A stretch of DNA of 64,000 bases from CAG-170 sp022779365 (GCA_022779365.1 JALFSI010000050.1:49885-113884); one strand, 5' to 3'; shown: positions 43,801-51,628, numbered from the stretch's first letter. Notes: generated by a model not told the origin, from the sequence alone. Made by a program: numbers and translations.

Positions 43801-44748
43801 GACCTGACTATTTCTGGCAACAGTTCTCTATTCGCTTATGTAGATGATGACGACTACAGCAAGAATACGAAATGCTCTGCGATCTATGTCGCTTGCATAA
43901 CGACTGTCAAAGACAACGCGCAGATCGTTGCAAAGGCTAGCCGCCACGAGGCATTTGTCACCGGCTATCTTCGCATCGAAGGCGGCAGCGTCAGAGCTGA
44001 GAACATTGGGTCTGGTTTTAAGTACACACTGAAGAAAGAGTTTACAGAAACTGCCCAATATGCGGCGCTGAAACTGTCGGATTACGATCTCTATTCGACC
44101 AATCTCAAAGAAGGCGGTCCGAAGATCCCGATGAACAACGGCAAACTGGAAGTCCATTCTGAACTTGGTCTTGGTATTTTGGTGGAAAATACAGCACCCC
44201 GCCCCACCAGACCGGGACAGGAAGCCCCCAATGTTTTGGAGAACATCGAGATAACGAACAGTACACTCATCGCAAGCGTTGACACGGAAAACACTGCCGT
44301 CATTAAAATAGTTGACCCGGAGAGCCAGCTTATCGCCGGCGACTGCACCGTTTACGCAGGCACAGACGAGACCGGCGCGAACGCGACGCTTTCAACGAAG
44401 GACGCGTTCTTAACGAAGGGCAGCCGCTATGTGCGTCTGATCGCCGGTTCTGCCGTAGACGTTGGCACGAAGATCACGAAGAGTGATACGGAAACGACGG
44501 TCACGGCTGACATCGCCGCCGGTCCTGGGGCGGAAAAGGAAGCGTCGGTGCTGATCGTCCGCTTTAACGCCGCCGGAAAGTTCGCGGGTCTCAAATATCA
44601 GACGGCGGTCCTGTCCGGCAAAACGTGGACGATCGAGGCGTCGTTTGCCAACCCCCAGCCGGGCGACACCTACAAGGTCTACGTTCTTGACGGCACGCGC
44701 TACGTTCCCATGCGAAACGCAGCGCTCGTGCACCTGAAAAATGTATAA
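40891..44748 (+). CDS. Large secreted repeat protein, carbohydrate-binding-like beta-rich modules
   Basis: A 1285-residue exported protein. MKKRMVSLLLACCLVLALLP starts a signal peptide that ends near MASA, after GGAAGGAGAGAG. A recurring block [VT]YDxxSRTLTLxGAxI appears three times, near residues 66-80 (YYEANSRNLTLNGADI), 446-460 (MTYDKDSRTLTLGGKV) and 843-858 (VSYDKGSNTLTLKNANL), which suggests three units of about 390 residues that fold as right-handed beta structure. An Ig-like domain (GTVTIAGEPKTGETLTAKAK) lies between units two and three. No SLH, LPXTG or catalytic motif is seen, so how it is retained is unclear. A role in binding glycans is inferred from the fold type only. Confidence 0.8.
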   Translation: MKKRMVSLLLACCLVLALLPTMASALDMNAVPTLLYVGDTNVIGGGYWKTTADGSLVKADAGDYTVYYEANSRNLTLNGADIRNGSSSRYGLINTIQSPIFAGIHTDGSLVITLVGESTIDLTDLGEITGDCAGIALGNEYQWLTFTGTGSLTVQSGKATGHSFGIFTRSSVTVGKTRGETAEYLASDNCTVTVLGGPCGYNKISAGIYDAGTLDDFQAVVKPKCGSLTAGTNYGGAGSYGVYGKVELSESGRDPYPNGNFEAFSGKATTSAALSTIPLYMPIESTAALLAAEADGAEVAYRSEDNGLYTRVELRRSLQIGASISDVEVQSVTPYTITVKPIAAASNGQIVEYALTASGEVRTPAAGWQTSPVFIGLSEKTTYEVVARTAATTEYAAGPCVRAVAVTPISSTKNYSVSTGMSVDGIAINRDHDLSKCQVGDDPTGWMTYDKDSRTLTLGGKVVITHGCKTIRSGEAVGIFCNNNLNIVLADGAEVSIDMANYARDPNLTKSLEGKLDSSGQLTGSDPITGRTTGILCQGDLTINAADDCTTMPKLTINVFGAGDAQGIRTVQQRDPSSAVTVPGIVTIGAVDVDITVGAMSAQPVISPRVYSQRQNGSAGVCGIYGGDDIILNGVGAVLNVKTVGGYQGHLLSSGEMGYGEVFMQGTEVHLKNTARNGSYRVSYYGIKWELGYTCSDSEGNRVAMKEAYWVNDSADFDPNGEPVLLGTVTIAGEPKTGETLTAKAKIQSTLPSGSKLVYTWYRYWYGTTSAVLSGVNETAYKLGDTDLGGQFYCVVTCDGCAGEIKSEMTATVSYEYFPPIYVCGILIDNTNAGDVLNDGGSVSYDKGSNTLTLKNANLTETGTQDAIIVSGNDVFHTPIVINLVGENKLTTNVSGKMALNCDTLTFIGSGSLEAFAAYPPEDSGAINASWKLDIQGDCSITTSCINNATVADYNHTVIKQTESGALVTDDLTISGNSSLFAYVDDDDYSKNTKCSAIYVACITTVKDNAQIVAKASRHEAFVTGYLRIEGGSVRAENIGSGFKYTLKKEFTETAQYAALKLSDYDLYSTNLKEGGPKIPMNNGKLEVHSELGLGILVENTAPRPTRPGQEAPNVLENIEITNSTLIASVDTENTAVIKIVDPESQLIAGDCTVYAGTDETGANATLSTKDAFLTKGSRYVRLIAGSAVDVGTKITKSDTETTVTADIAAGPGAEKEASVLIVRFNAAGKFAGLKYQTAVLSGKTWTIEASFANPQPGDTYKVYVLDGTRYVPMRNAALVHLKNV

Positions 44749-44759
44749 TACACAAACGA

Positions 44760-44794
44760 AAAGAGCATTGCCCGAGCGGGCAATGCTCTTTTTC
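44760..44794. terminator. Bidirectional terminator before dapA
   Basis: A perfect 14-bp stem (44760-44773 with 44778-44791, loop GAGC) with T run downstream and A run upstream; it serves both convergent genes. Confidence 0.92.
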
Positions 44795-44801
44795 TATGTA
44801 C

Positions 44802-45674
44802 TTACGACGCAAGCAGCGTCTTGAGCCTCTGGATGTTCGCCTCGGAGAGCGGCGTGAGCGGCAGGCGGGGCAGCCCCACGTCAAAGCCCGCCAGATTCAG
44901 CGCCTGCTTTACAGGGATGGGATTGACCTCGCAGAACAGCGCGTCGATGAGCGGCATCAGCGCCACCTGCATCCGTCCTGCCTTTTCAAAATCGCCGTGC
45001 TGGCAGGCGCGGATCATCTCCAGTGTCTGCTTCGGGCGGATGTTGGACAGAACGGAGATCAGCCCCTTCGCGCCGACCGACATCATCGGCACAGCCTCGT
45101 CATCGTTTCCCGACCAGACGGGGAGTTGGTCGCCGCAGGCATCCAGAATGCGCGCCGTTTTGCACACGCTTGCCGACGCTTCCTTCACGCCGCCGATGTT
45201 CGGGTGCTCGGCGAGTACGCGGTAGGTGTCCACGCTGATGTCCACGCCTGTGCGGCTGGGGACGTTGTAGAGGATGACCGGGATATTCACCGCGTCGGCA
45301 ACGCTCAGATAGTGCGCGATGAGCCCCGCCTGCGTACACTTGTTGTAGTACGGCGTGACCAGCAGCAGCGCATCCGCGCCGATCGACGCGGCAACGCGGC
45401 TCATTTCCAGACAGTGGGCGGTGGAATTGCTGCCCGTGCCCGCGATGACCTTGCAGCGCCCCGCGACGTAGCGGATGCAGTGCGCGATCACGCCGAGCTG
45501 CTCCTGCGGCGTCATGGTGGCGGCTTCGCCGGTCGTGCCGCAGACGACGATCGCGTCCACGCCGCTGGCGAGCTGGAAGTCCAGCAATTGTTCGAGTTTT
45601 GGATAATCGACGGTACTGCTTTGGAAGGGCGTGACCAGCGCGGTCGCAACGCCTTCAAAAACAGGCTGCTTCAT
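44802..45674 (-). CDS. dapA: 4-hydroxy-tetrahydrodipicolinate synthase (DapA)
   Basis: A 290-residue Schiff-base aldolase that condenses pyruvate with aspartate semialdehyde, the first step committed to diaminopimelate and lysine. Motifs: ALVTPFQSSTVDYPKLEQLL, VVCGTTGEAATMT, the Tyr in ILYNVPSRTGVDIS and the active-site Lys in GVKEAS (about residue 163). AAAGGGG precedes the ATG. It follows asd by 19 bp, so the two form a pathway operon. No L-box is seen in front of asd, unlike the lysine transporter. Confidence 0.96.
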   Translation of the reverse strand: MKQPVFEGVATALVTPFQSSTVDYPKLEQLLDFQLASGVDAIVVCGTTGEAATMTPQEQLGVIAHCIRYVAGRCKVIAGTGSNSTAHCLEMSRVAASIGADALLLVTPYYNKCTQAGLIAHYLSVADAVNIPVILYNVPSRTGVDISVDTYRVLAEHPNIGGVKEASASVCKTARILDACGDQLPVWSGNDDEAVPMMSVGAKGLISVLSNIRPKQTLEMIRACQHGDFEKAGRMQVALMPLIDALFCEVNPIPVKQALNLAGFDVGLPRLPLTPLSEANIQRLKTLLAS

Positions 45675-45693
45675 CCTAAGACCCCTTTACGCT

Positions 45694-46782
45694 TTATTTT
45701 GTTGTGATATATCCTTCTGCGCACAGCAGCTCCGCCAGCAGCACCGCGCCGCCGGCCGCGCCGCGCAGGGTATTGTGAGACAGGCACACGAACTTATAGT
45801 CGTACTGCGTATCTTCGCGCAGGCGACCGATGGAGACTGCCATGCCGCCCTCGAGCATACGGTCGAGCTTGGTCTGCGGGCGGTCGGCTTCCTCAAAGTA
45901 GTGCAGGAAATGCTCCGGCGCAGAGGGGAGCTTCAGCTCCTGCGCGCGCCCCTGATAATTTGCCCAGATGGACTTGATCTCGTCAATGGACGGCTTTTCG
46001 CCCGCGAATTTCACAAAGCACGCCGCCATGTGTCCGTCGGAGCACGGCACGCGCAGGCACTGCGCGGTGATGGACGGACCGTCGGCGCAGACGATCTGGT
46101 CGCCGTCGATGTGACCCCAGAGCTTCAGCGGCTCCTGCTCGGATTTTTCTTCCTCGCCGCCGATGTAGGGGATGACATTGTCGATCATCTCTGGCCAGGT
46201 CTCAAATGTCTTGCCCGCGCCGGAGATCGCCTGATAGGTGCACACCAGCGCGCGGTCGATGCCGAATTTCAGCAGCGGATGCAGCGCCGGAACATAGCTT
46301 TGCAGGCTGCAATTGGACTTGACGGCGATGAAGCCGCGCTTTGTGCCGAGGCGCCTGCGCTGGGCGTCGATGATGCGGATGTGGTCGGCGTTGATCTCCG
46401 GCACGACCATCGGCACGTCGGGCGTCCAGCGGTGCGCGGAGTTGTTGGATACGACCGGGCATTCCAGCTTTGCGTAGCGCTCTTCGAGCGCCTTAATTTC
46501 GTCTTTTTTCATGTTGACCGCGCAGAACACAAAATCGACCGCCTCCGCGATCTTCTCCGCGTCCTTCTCCGCGTCCATTACGATCATATCCGCCGCCGCG
46601 TCCGGCATGGCGTCCGCCATGTGCCAGCGGCTGCCGATGGCGTCGCGGTAGGTCTTGCCCGCGCTGTGTTCGCTCGCGGCGAGCACGGTGAGCTTGAACC
46701 ACGGATGCTTTGCACACAGCAGCACGAACCGCTGACCGACCATGCCCGTTGCCCCGATGATCCCGACTTTGTACTGTTTCAT
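45694..46782 (-). CDS. asd: Aspartate-semialdehyde dehydrogenase (archaeal/fungal-type)
   Basis: A 362-residue NADP enzyme reducing aspartyl phosphate to aspartate semialdehyde. The Rossmann motif is VGIIGATGMVGQRFV at residues 5-19, the catalytic Cys is in VKSNCSLQSYVP, and the His region includes CLRVPCSDGHMAACFV. The sequence pattern and length fit the archaeal/fungal-like class more than the classic E. coli class. CGGAGCGAGGAAGT precedes the ATG. It is the first gene of the asd-dapA operon and supplies the DapA substrate. Confidence 0.95.
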   Translation of the reverse strand: MKQYKVGIIGATGMVGQRFVLLCAKHPWFKLTVLAASEHSAGKTYRDAIGSRWHMADAMPDAAADMIVMDAEKDAEKIAEAVDFVFCAVNMKKDEIKALEERYAKLECPVVSNNSAHRWTPDVPMVVPEINADHIRIIDAQRRRLGTKRGFIAVKSNCSLQSYVPALHPLLKFGIDRALVCTYQAISGAGKTFETWPEMIDNVIPYIGGEEEKSEQEPLKLWGHIDGDQIVCADGPSITAQCLRVPCSDGHMAACFVKFAGEKPSIDEIKSIWANYQGRAQELKLPSAPEHFLHYFEEADRPQTKLDRMLEGGMAVSIGRLREDTQYDYKFVCLSHNTLRGAAGGAVLLAELLCAEGYITTK

Positions 46783-46825
46783 ACTTCCTCGCTCCGTTTC
46801 GTTTTGACATCCCGCAAAGTTGCGG

Positions 46826-46854
46826 TTGATTGTAGACTAAGAATATATTATAAT
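46826..46854 (+). promoter_or_regulatory. Sigma-A promoter of queA-tgt
   Basis: TTGATT at 46826-46831, 17 bp, perfect TATAAT at 46849-46854. The leader is about 135 nt; no known riboswitch is recognised in it. Confidence 0.78.
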
Positions 46855-46996
46855 AGAATCCGCTATGGACACTGCTGCGCGTGTTTTTGATTCGCGGACA
46901 AATGTCCATCTGGCGTGACGCTATCATATCACACTCATCCGCGCCTGTCAATGTGCCATCTGCACAGATTCGCGGGAAAGCGAGGAGATTTTTCTT

Positions 46997-48022
46997 TTGA
47001 AAACGCACGATTTTTACTATGACCTGCCGCCGGAGCTCATCGCGCAGACGCCGCTGGAGCGGCGCGACGCGTCGCGCCTGCTGACCCTCGACCGTGAAAC
47101 AGGGGAGGTCGCCCACCGGCATTTTTATGACATCGCGGAGCTCATCCAGCCGGGTGACTGCCTTGTGCTCAACGACTCGCGCGTGCTGCCTGCACGTCTG
47201 CTCGGTCACCGCGAGCCGACCGGCGGCGCGGTGGAGGTGCTGTTGCTGAAAGACGAAGGCGGCGGCGTGTGGGAATGTCTGACGAAGCCCGGGCGCAAAA
47301 CGCACACCGGCACGGAGCTGTCGTTCGGCGACGGTGAGCTGACCGCCACGGTCGTCGGCGAGCGCGACGACGGCAACAAGCTCGTGCAGTTTCATTACGA
47401 GGGGATCTTCCTCGAAGTGCTCGAGCGCCTCGGCAAAATGCCCCTGCCGCCGTACATTAAGGAAGAATTGCAGGATCAGGAGCGCTATCAGACGGTCTAT
47501 TCCCGCGTGAACGGCTCTGCCGCCGCGCCGACCGCCGGACTGCATTTTACGCCGGAGCTGCTGCAAGCGCTGCGGGACAAGGGCGTGAGGCTTGCCTATG
47601 TCACGCTGCACGTCGGGCTCGGCACGTTCCGCCCCGTCAAGGCGGAGGAGGTCACGGAGCATCATATGCACTCGGAGTTCTGCATGATCTCGCAGGAGAC
47701 CGCCGACCTTCTTAACCGCACGCGCGAAAATGGCGGGCGCATCGTGTGTGTGGGCACAACGTCGTGCCGCACGATCGAATCGCTCGCGGACGAGAACGGG
47801 CACTTCACCGCGCGCTCCGCGTGGACGGATATTTTTATCTACCCCGGCTACCGCTTCAAGGCGATGGACGCACTCATCACGAATTTCCACCTGCCCGAGA
47901 GCACGCTCGTCATGCTGGTCTCCGCCTTCGCGGGACGCGAAAAGATCCTGAATGCCTACAAAATCGCCGTGCAGGAGCGTTATCGGTTTTTCTCTTTTGG
48001 CGATGCCATGTACATCTACTGA
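46997..48022 (+). CDS. queA: S-adenosylmethionine:tRNA ribosyltransferase-isomerase QueA
   Basis: A 341-residue enzyme that moves the ribosyl part of SAM onto preQ1 in tRNA to make epoxyqueuosine. It starts at a TTG (LKTHDFYYDLPPELIAQTPL) with GCGAGGAG upstream. Conserved blocks include RLLTLDRETGEVAHRHFYDI, LVLNDSRVLPARL, AAPTAGLHFTPELL, VTLHVGLGTFRPV and NFHLPESTLVMLVSAF. It is followed 26 bp later by tgt, the usual order in Clostridia. Confidence 0.96.
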   Translation: MKTHDFYYDLPPELIAQTPLERRDASRLLTLDRETGEVAHRHFYDIAELIQPGDCLVLNDSRVLPARLLGHREPTGGAVEVLLLKDEGGGVWECLTKPGRKTHTGTELSFGDGELTATVVGERDDGNKLVQFHYEGIFLEVLERLGKMPLPPYIKEELQDQERYQTVYSRVNGSAAAPTAGLHFTPELLQALRDKGVRLAYVTLHVGLGTFRPVKAEEVTEHHMHSEFCMISQETADLLNRTRENGGRIVCVGTTSCRTIESLADENGHFTARSAWTDIFIYPGYRFKAMDALITNFHLPESTLVMLVSAFAGREKILNAYKIAVQERYRFFSFGDAMYIY

Positions 48023-48048
48023 CACCCTATGCATCAAATGAGGTAATT

Positions 48049-49179
48049 ATGTTCAAACTTCTCAAACAGGAGGGCGCGGCACGGCGCGGGGAATTTTCGT
48101 GCGCGCACGGCACGGTCCAGACGCCGGTCTTTATGAACGTCGGCACGCAGGCGGCGATCAAGGGTGCGCTGAGCGCTGAGGATCTGGAGCGCATCGGCAC
48201 ACAGGTCGAGCTCTCCAACACCTACCACCTGCATCTGCGCCCGGGCGACGAAGTCGTGCGCAAGCTCGGCGGCATCCACAAATTCATGACCTGGAACGGT
48301 CCGATCCTGACCGATTCCGGCGGCTTTCAGGTGTTTTCGCTCGCAAAGCTGCGCCAGATCAAGGAAGAGGGCGTGACGTTCGCCTCGCATATCGACGGAC
48401 ACCGCATTTTCATGGGGCCCGAGGAGAGTATGCGTATCCAGTCGAATCTCGGCTCGGACATCGCGATGGCGTTCGATGAGTGCGTGGAAAACCCCGCGAC
48501 GTATCCGTATGCCAAAGCCTCCTGCGAGCGCACGGCGCGCTGGCTGGTGCGCTGCAAGGCGGCGCTGGCAAAGTACAACGCCGAGCCGGACGCGGTCAAT
48601 CCCGCGCAGCAGCTCTGGGGCATCAATCAGGGCGCGACATTTGAGGACCTGCGCGTGTGGCACATGAAGGAGATCGCAAAGCTCGATCTGCCGGGCTACG
48701 CCATCGGCGGGCTCGCCGTCGGCGAGGACACGCAGACGATGTACCGTATCATCGAAGCCGTTGAGCCGCATATGCCCAAGGACCGCCCGCGGTATCTGAT
48801 GGGCGTGGGCACGCCGTCGAACATCGTCGAGGCGGTCGCACGCGGCGTAGACTTTTTCGACTGCGTCATGCCCGCACGCAACGCGCGGCATGGGCGGCTG
48901 TTTACATGGTCCGGCGCGATCAATATGAAAAACGCCAAATATACGCTCGACGAAGCCCCGATCGACCCAGAGTGCGACTGCCCGGTCTGCCGCCGCTTCT
49001 CTCGCGCATACCTGCACCACCTGTTCAAGGCGGACGAAATGCTTGCCATGCGGCTGGGCGTGATGCACAACCTGTATTTCTACAATTCACTCCTTGCGCG
49101 CATCCGCGACGCGCTGGATGCCGGCACATTCGCGCAGTTCCGCGCGGAATATTCCGAGCGGCTGGACCGCAAGATATGA
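48049..49179 (+). CDS. tgt: tRNA-guanine transglycosylase (Tgt)
   Basis: A 376-residue TIM-barrel enzyme that swaps G34 for preQ1 in GUN-anticodon tRNAs. Key parts: LSNTYHLHLRPG, the catalytic Asp region ILTDSGGFQVFSL, GGLAVGE, DFFDCVMPARNARHG (nucleophile Asp) and the zinc site CDCPVCRRFSRAYLHHL. I chose the ATG at 48049, after GAGGTAATT, giving MFKLLKQEGAARRGEF. An in-frame extension runs back into queA and is not used. Confidence 0.96.
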   Translation: MFKLLKQEGAARRGEFSCAHGTVQTPVFMNVGTQAAIKGALSAEDLERIGTQVELSNTYHLHLRPGDEVVRKLGGIHKFMTWNGPILTDSGGFQVFSLAKLRQIKEEGVTFASHIDGHRIFMGPEESMRIQSNLGSDIAMAFDECVENPATYPYAKASCERTARWLVRCKAALAKYNAEPDAVNPAQQLWGINQGATFEDLRVWHMKEIAKLDLPGYAIGGLAVGEDTQTMYRIIEAVEPHMPKDRPRYLMGVGTPSNIVEAVARGVDFFDCVMPARNARHGRLFTWSGAINMKNAKYTLDEAPIDPECDCPVCRRFSRAYLHHLFKADEMLAMRLGVMHNLYFYNSLLARIRDALDAGTFAQFRAEYSERLDRKI

Positions 49180-49217
49180 CCGCGGCGAAGAAATTTCTCC
49201 AAAATGCCGCGAATGGC

Positions 49218-49246
49218 TTGCATTATTTTCCGCAGCCCGCTATAAT
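49218..49246 (+). promoter_or_regulatory. Sigma-A promoter of yajC
   Basis: TTGCAT at 49218-49223, 17 bp, perfect TATAAT at 49241-49246. Confidence 0.8.
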
Positions 49247-49258
49247 AAAAAAGTTCAG

Positions 49259-49299
49259 TAAACCGCAAGGCGGTTTATTTCGGGGCGGTCGCTCCGAAA
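49259..49299 (+). promoter_or_regulatory. Two adjoining hairpins in the yajC leader
   Basis: TAAACCGC/GCGGTTTA (49259-49277, loop AAG) touches TTTCGGGGC/GCTCCGAAA (49278-49299, one G-U). They start a few bases after the predicted transcription start and end 22 bp before yajC. They may steady the mRNA or regulate it; no known riboswitch matches. Confidence 0.55.
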
Positions 49300-49321
49300 C
49301 TAAAATTACGGAGGAATCGCA

Positions 49322-49717
49322 ATGAACCTGTTTTTGTCCAGCGGCGCGTCTGCCGCAGCCGGCGGCGGCAGCACGATCCTGATGTTCGTCGTTCTGATCG
49401 CTGTTTTCTATTTCTTCATGATCCGCCCCGAAAACAAGCGGAAGAAGGAAGCGCAGCAGATGCGCAACTCCCTGAAGGTCGGCGATAATATCACCACCAT
49501 CGGCGGCGTCATCGGCGACATTGTCAGCGTCAAGGAGGACTCGCTCGTCCTCGAGACCAGTGCTGACCGCGTCCGCATCGAGTTTGCGAAGTTCGCAGTT
49601 TCTACGAACAACACGGCGGAAAAGGAAGCCGCCAAGCAGAAGGCAGCCGCCCTTGCCGCCCGCAAGGAAGAGCGCGCCAAGAAGGAAGCCGAAAAGAAGG
49701 CTAAGAAGTCCAAGTAA
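49322..49717 (+). CDS. yajC: Preprotein translocase subunit YajC
   Basis: A 131-residue single-span membrane protein that associates with SecDF-YidC. GSTILMFVVLIAVFYFFMIRPENKRKKE (membrane span and the RP motif) is followed by the YajC beta domain SLKVGDNITTIGGVIGDIVS. The Lys/Ala/Glu-rich tail (~100-131) is long and highly charged. ACGGAGGAATCGC precedes the ATG. It has its own promoter after tgt and a strong terminator. Confidence 0.95.
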   Translation: MNLFLSSGASAAAGGGSTILMFVVLIAVFYFFMIRPENKRKKEAQQMRNSLKVGDNITTIGGVIGDIVSVKEDSLVLETSADRVRIEFAKFAVSTNNTAEKEAAKQKAAALAARKEERAKKEAEKKAKKSK

Positions 49718-49727
49718 ATGATCTGGC

Positions 49728-49765
49728 AAAACCGGGAAGCACCAGACGGCGCTTCCCGGTTTTTC
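49728..49765 (+). terminator. Terminator of yajC
   Basis: A 13-bp stem (49728-49740 with 49751-49763) with a 10-nt loop and T5. Confidence 0.88.
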
Positions 49766-49828
49766 TGCCCGCCGAGGGCATACCGCCTTCTACCGCCGAA
49801 TAGACTGGCAGCAAAGGGGGGAATGACC

Positions 49829-50239
49829 ATGAAACGGACAAGATCAAAATCCACGCCTGTCGGGAAGGGCAGGGGACTGGCACGAAGCGCCCTGCTGCTG
49901 ATGGCGCTCACGGCGGTGCTGTGCGCGATCGGCGCGGCGCTCGTGATGGGCGGCATCATGCCGCAGAGCGCCGTCCCGGCGGCGTCGGCGACCGCGTTGG
50001 GGGTGGCGGCGCTCGTTACTGGCGCACAGGCGGCACGGCAGGCGGGGGAGAAGAAGCTGCTCTGGGCAATGCTTCCGGCGGCGTGTGTGCTCGCGGCGCT
50101 GTTCGTACTCTCGCTGATCGCCTTTCCACATGAGCAGTCCGCTGTGCCGGTGACGCTCGTCACCGCGTTCCCGGCGTCTGCGCTGGGCTGCCTGCTGACG
50201 ATGCGCAAAAAGCACACCTACGCCCGCCATAGAAGATGA
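49829..50239 (+). CDS. Small membrane protein, TIGR04086-like
   Basis: A 136-residue protein with a basic N-terminus (KRTRSKSTPVGKGRGLAR) and four predicted membrane spans, including LLLMALTAVLCAIGAALVMG and LLWAMLPAACVLAALFVLSLI. Its position right after yajC, its size and topology fit the TIGR04086 family of Clostridia, whose function is unknown; the assignment rests mainly on context. I chose the ATG at 49829, 8-9 nt after AAAGGGGGGA; an in-frame ATG two codons earlier is closer to that site. Confidence 0.65.
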   Translation: MKRTRSKSTPVGKGRGLARSALLLMALTAVLCAIGAALVMGGIMPQSAVPAASATALGVAALVTGAQAARQAGEKKLLWAMLPAACVLAALFVLSLIAFPHEQSAVPVTLVTAFPASALGCLLTMRKKHTYARHRR

Positions 50240-50405
50240 CGGAGTTCCTGCATATTGCGGGTGGGTAAATTACATTTACATCTATGAATTTCCTGCATTT
50301 TTTCCTGCAAAATGCAACATTTGGCGTGCGCGGCGGTGCGGCTACACCAGATGTGGTGGAGGTGCCCGCCACTATGCCGCTGTAGTTGTCCGTTCTGTTA
50401 CCAAA

Positions 50406-50442
50406 TTTACATAATGTACTTTACATAATCTTTTGACATAAT
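50406..50442 (+). repeat. Three direct repeats TT[T/G]ACATAAT upstream of xerD
   Basis: Copies start at 50406, 50420 and 50433 (periods 14 and 13). The core TTTACATAA equals, from memory, the reverse complement of the XerD half of the B. subtilis dif site. They may be regulator sites or recombinase half-sites. Confidence 0.6.
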
Positions 50443-50473
50443 CAACAAATTTTAGAAATTATTCCGATTTTCC

Positions 50474-50502
50474 TTGCTATTTCAGTTTGTTTGCGGTATA
50501 TT
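50474..50502 (+). promoter_or_regulatory. Promoter of xerD
   Basis: TTGCTA at 50474-50479, 17 bp, TATATT at 50497-50502. It leaves a leader of about 240 nt. Confidence 0.55.
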
Positions 50503-50746
50503 AACTACGCTTCCGTATGGCAGATCAGGTAGCGATAATTCTTTGCAGTGCAGCGTACCACGCGCTGCCGAATCCGTCCTGCGCACGCAGGAGAGCGCGC
50601 CTGCCCGGTTTTTGGAGTGATTTTTTGCCGCAAACCGTTCAATCACGGCTGCAAGACACAAGATATTGTGGCGTCATTCCTGCGTTTTTGCAGAAAAGCG
50701 CAGGATGCTGTTTTTGGACGGTCTGGTGAGTTGGAAGGACATCCCG

Positions 50747-51628
50747 ATGGCAAACATTATCAGCAGATATGAATCATATCTCATTCATGTCAAACACGCA
50801 TCAGATAACACGGTCTCGTCGTATATGCGCGACATCCGTCAGTATGCGTCATATTTGCTGAGCGCCGGTGTGGAGGTCCTGGATGCCACGCAGCAGACGA
50901 TCTCAGATTACATGACCTGGCTTCGCGATCAGGGCAAATCCCCGGCGACCATTTCGCGCAGCCTCGCGTCGCTCAAGAGCCTGTACATATTCGCCCTGAG
51001 CGAGGACGAGATCGACGCCAACCCTGTCACGAACATCAAGGTCGAAAAGACGGAGAAGAAGCTGCCGCAGATCCTCACCGGTAAAGAGGTGGAGCTGCTT
51101 TTGCAGCAGCCGAAGCGCGGTGACATGAAGGGCTGCCGCGACAAGGCGATGCTGGAGGTCCTGTACGCCACCGGCATCCGCGTCAGCGAGCTGATCGGTC
51201 TGAACGTTGACGACGTCAGCATCTCCGGCGGCTTTCTCCGCTGCGAGGGCGGCGGGAAGCTGCGTATCATTCCGCTCTATCCCGAGGCGCTTCAGGTGCT
51301 GCACGACTACATCGCCAACATCCGCCCGAAAATGATCGCCACGCCCACGGAGCAGTCGCTGTTCGTCAACGTCTCCGGCGAGCGCATGAGCCGTCAGGGC
51401 TTCTGGAAGATCATCAAATACTATCAGGAAAAGGCGCAGATCGACAAGGACATCACGCCGCACACCCTGCGCCACAGCTTTGCCGCGCACCTGCTGGAAA
51501 ACGGCGCGGATCTGCACGCCATTCAGGAAATGCTGGGTCACAGCGATATTTCTTCCACGCAGGTCTACGCGCAGCTCGTCAAGCAGAACCTCAAGGCGGT
51601 CTATAACAAATACCATCCCAAAGCGTAA
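50747..51628 (+). CDS. xerD: Site-specific tyrosine recombinase XerD
   Basis: A 293-residue recombinase with an N-terminal SAM-like core-binding domain (ISRYESYLIHVKHASDNTVS) and a C-terminal catalytic domain. Catalytic residues are visible: Arg in ATGIRVSELIGL (~145), Lys in GGGKLRIIPLY, HxxR in HTLRHSFAAHLL (~238-241), His in LGHSD (~264) and the nucleophile Tyr in STQVYAQL. The ending KAVYNKYHPKA is XerD-like. XerCD resolve chromosome dimers at dif. The ATG at 50747 follows GGAAGGAC. A second recombinase of the family lies 1.5 kb downstream. Confidence 0.92.
   Translation: MANIISRYESYLIHVKHASDNTVSSYMRDIRQYASYLLSAGVEVLDATQQTISDYMTWLRDQGKSPATISRSLASLKSLYIFALSEDEIDANPVTNIKVEKTEKKLPQILTGKEVELLLQQPKRGDMKGCRDKAMLEVLYATGIRVSELIGLNVDDVSISGGFLRCEGGGKLRIIPLYPEALQVLHDYIANIRPKMIATPTEQSLFVNVSGERMSRQGFWKIIKYYQEKAQIDKDITPHTLRHSFAAHLLENGADLHAIQEMLGHSDISSTQVYAQLVKQNLKAVYNKYHPKA

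Larger units (their letters stand above)
50240..50746. other. Gene-free AT-rich stretch upstream of xerD
   Basis: No convincing gene is seen in these 507 bp. They hold a hairpin near 50293-50318 (TGCATTTT/AAAATGCA), three direct TT[T/G]ACATAAT repeats (50406-50442), a promoter at 50474-50502 and about 240 nt of untranslated leader. A 38-codon frame at 50312-50428 has six cysteines but no ribosome site. Confidence 0.6.

Noticed and set aside
46855..46996. A preQ1 riboswitch in the queA leader
   Set aside because: The short preQ1 aptamer pattern (C-rich stem loop followed by an A-rich tail) could not be recognised; nothing certain is seen.
50517..50729. A 70-codon frame in the xerD leader
   Set aside because: No ribosome site and no protein-like pattern; it lies within the untranslated leader after the promoter at 50474-50502.
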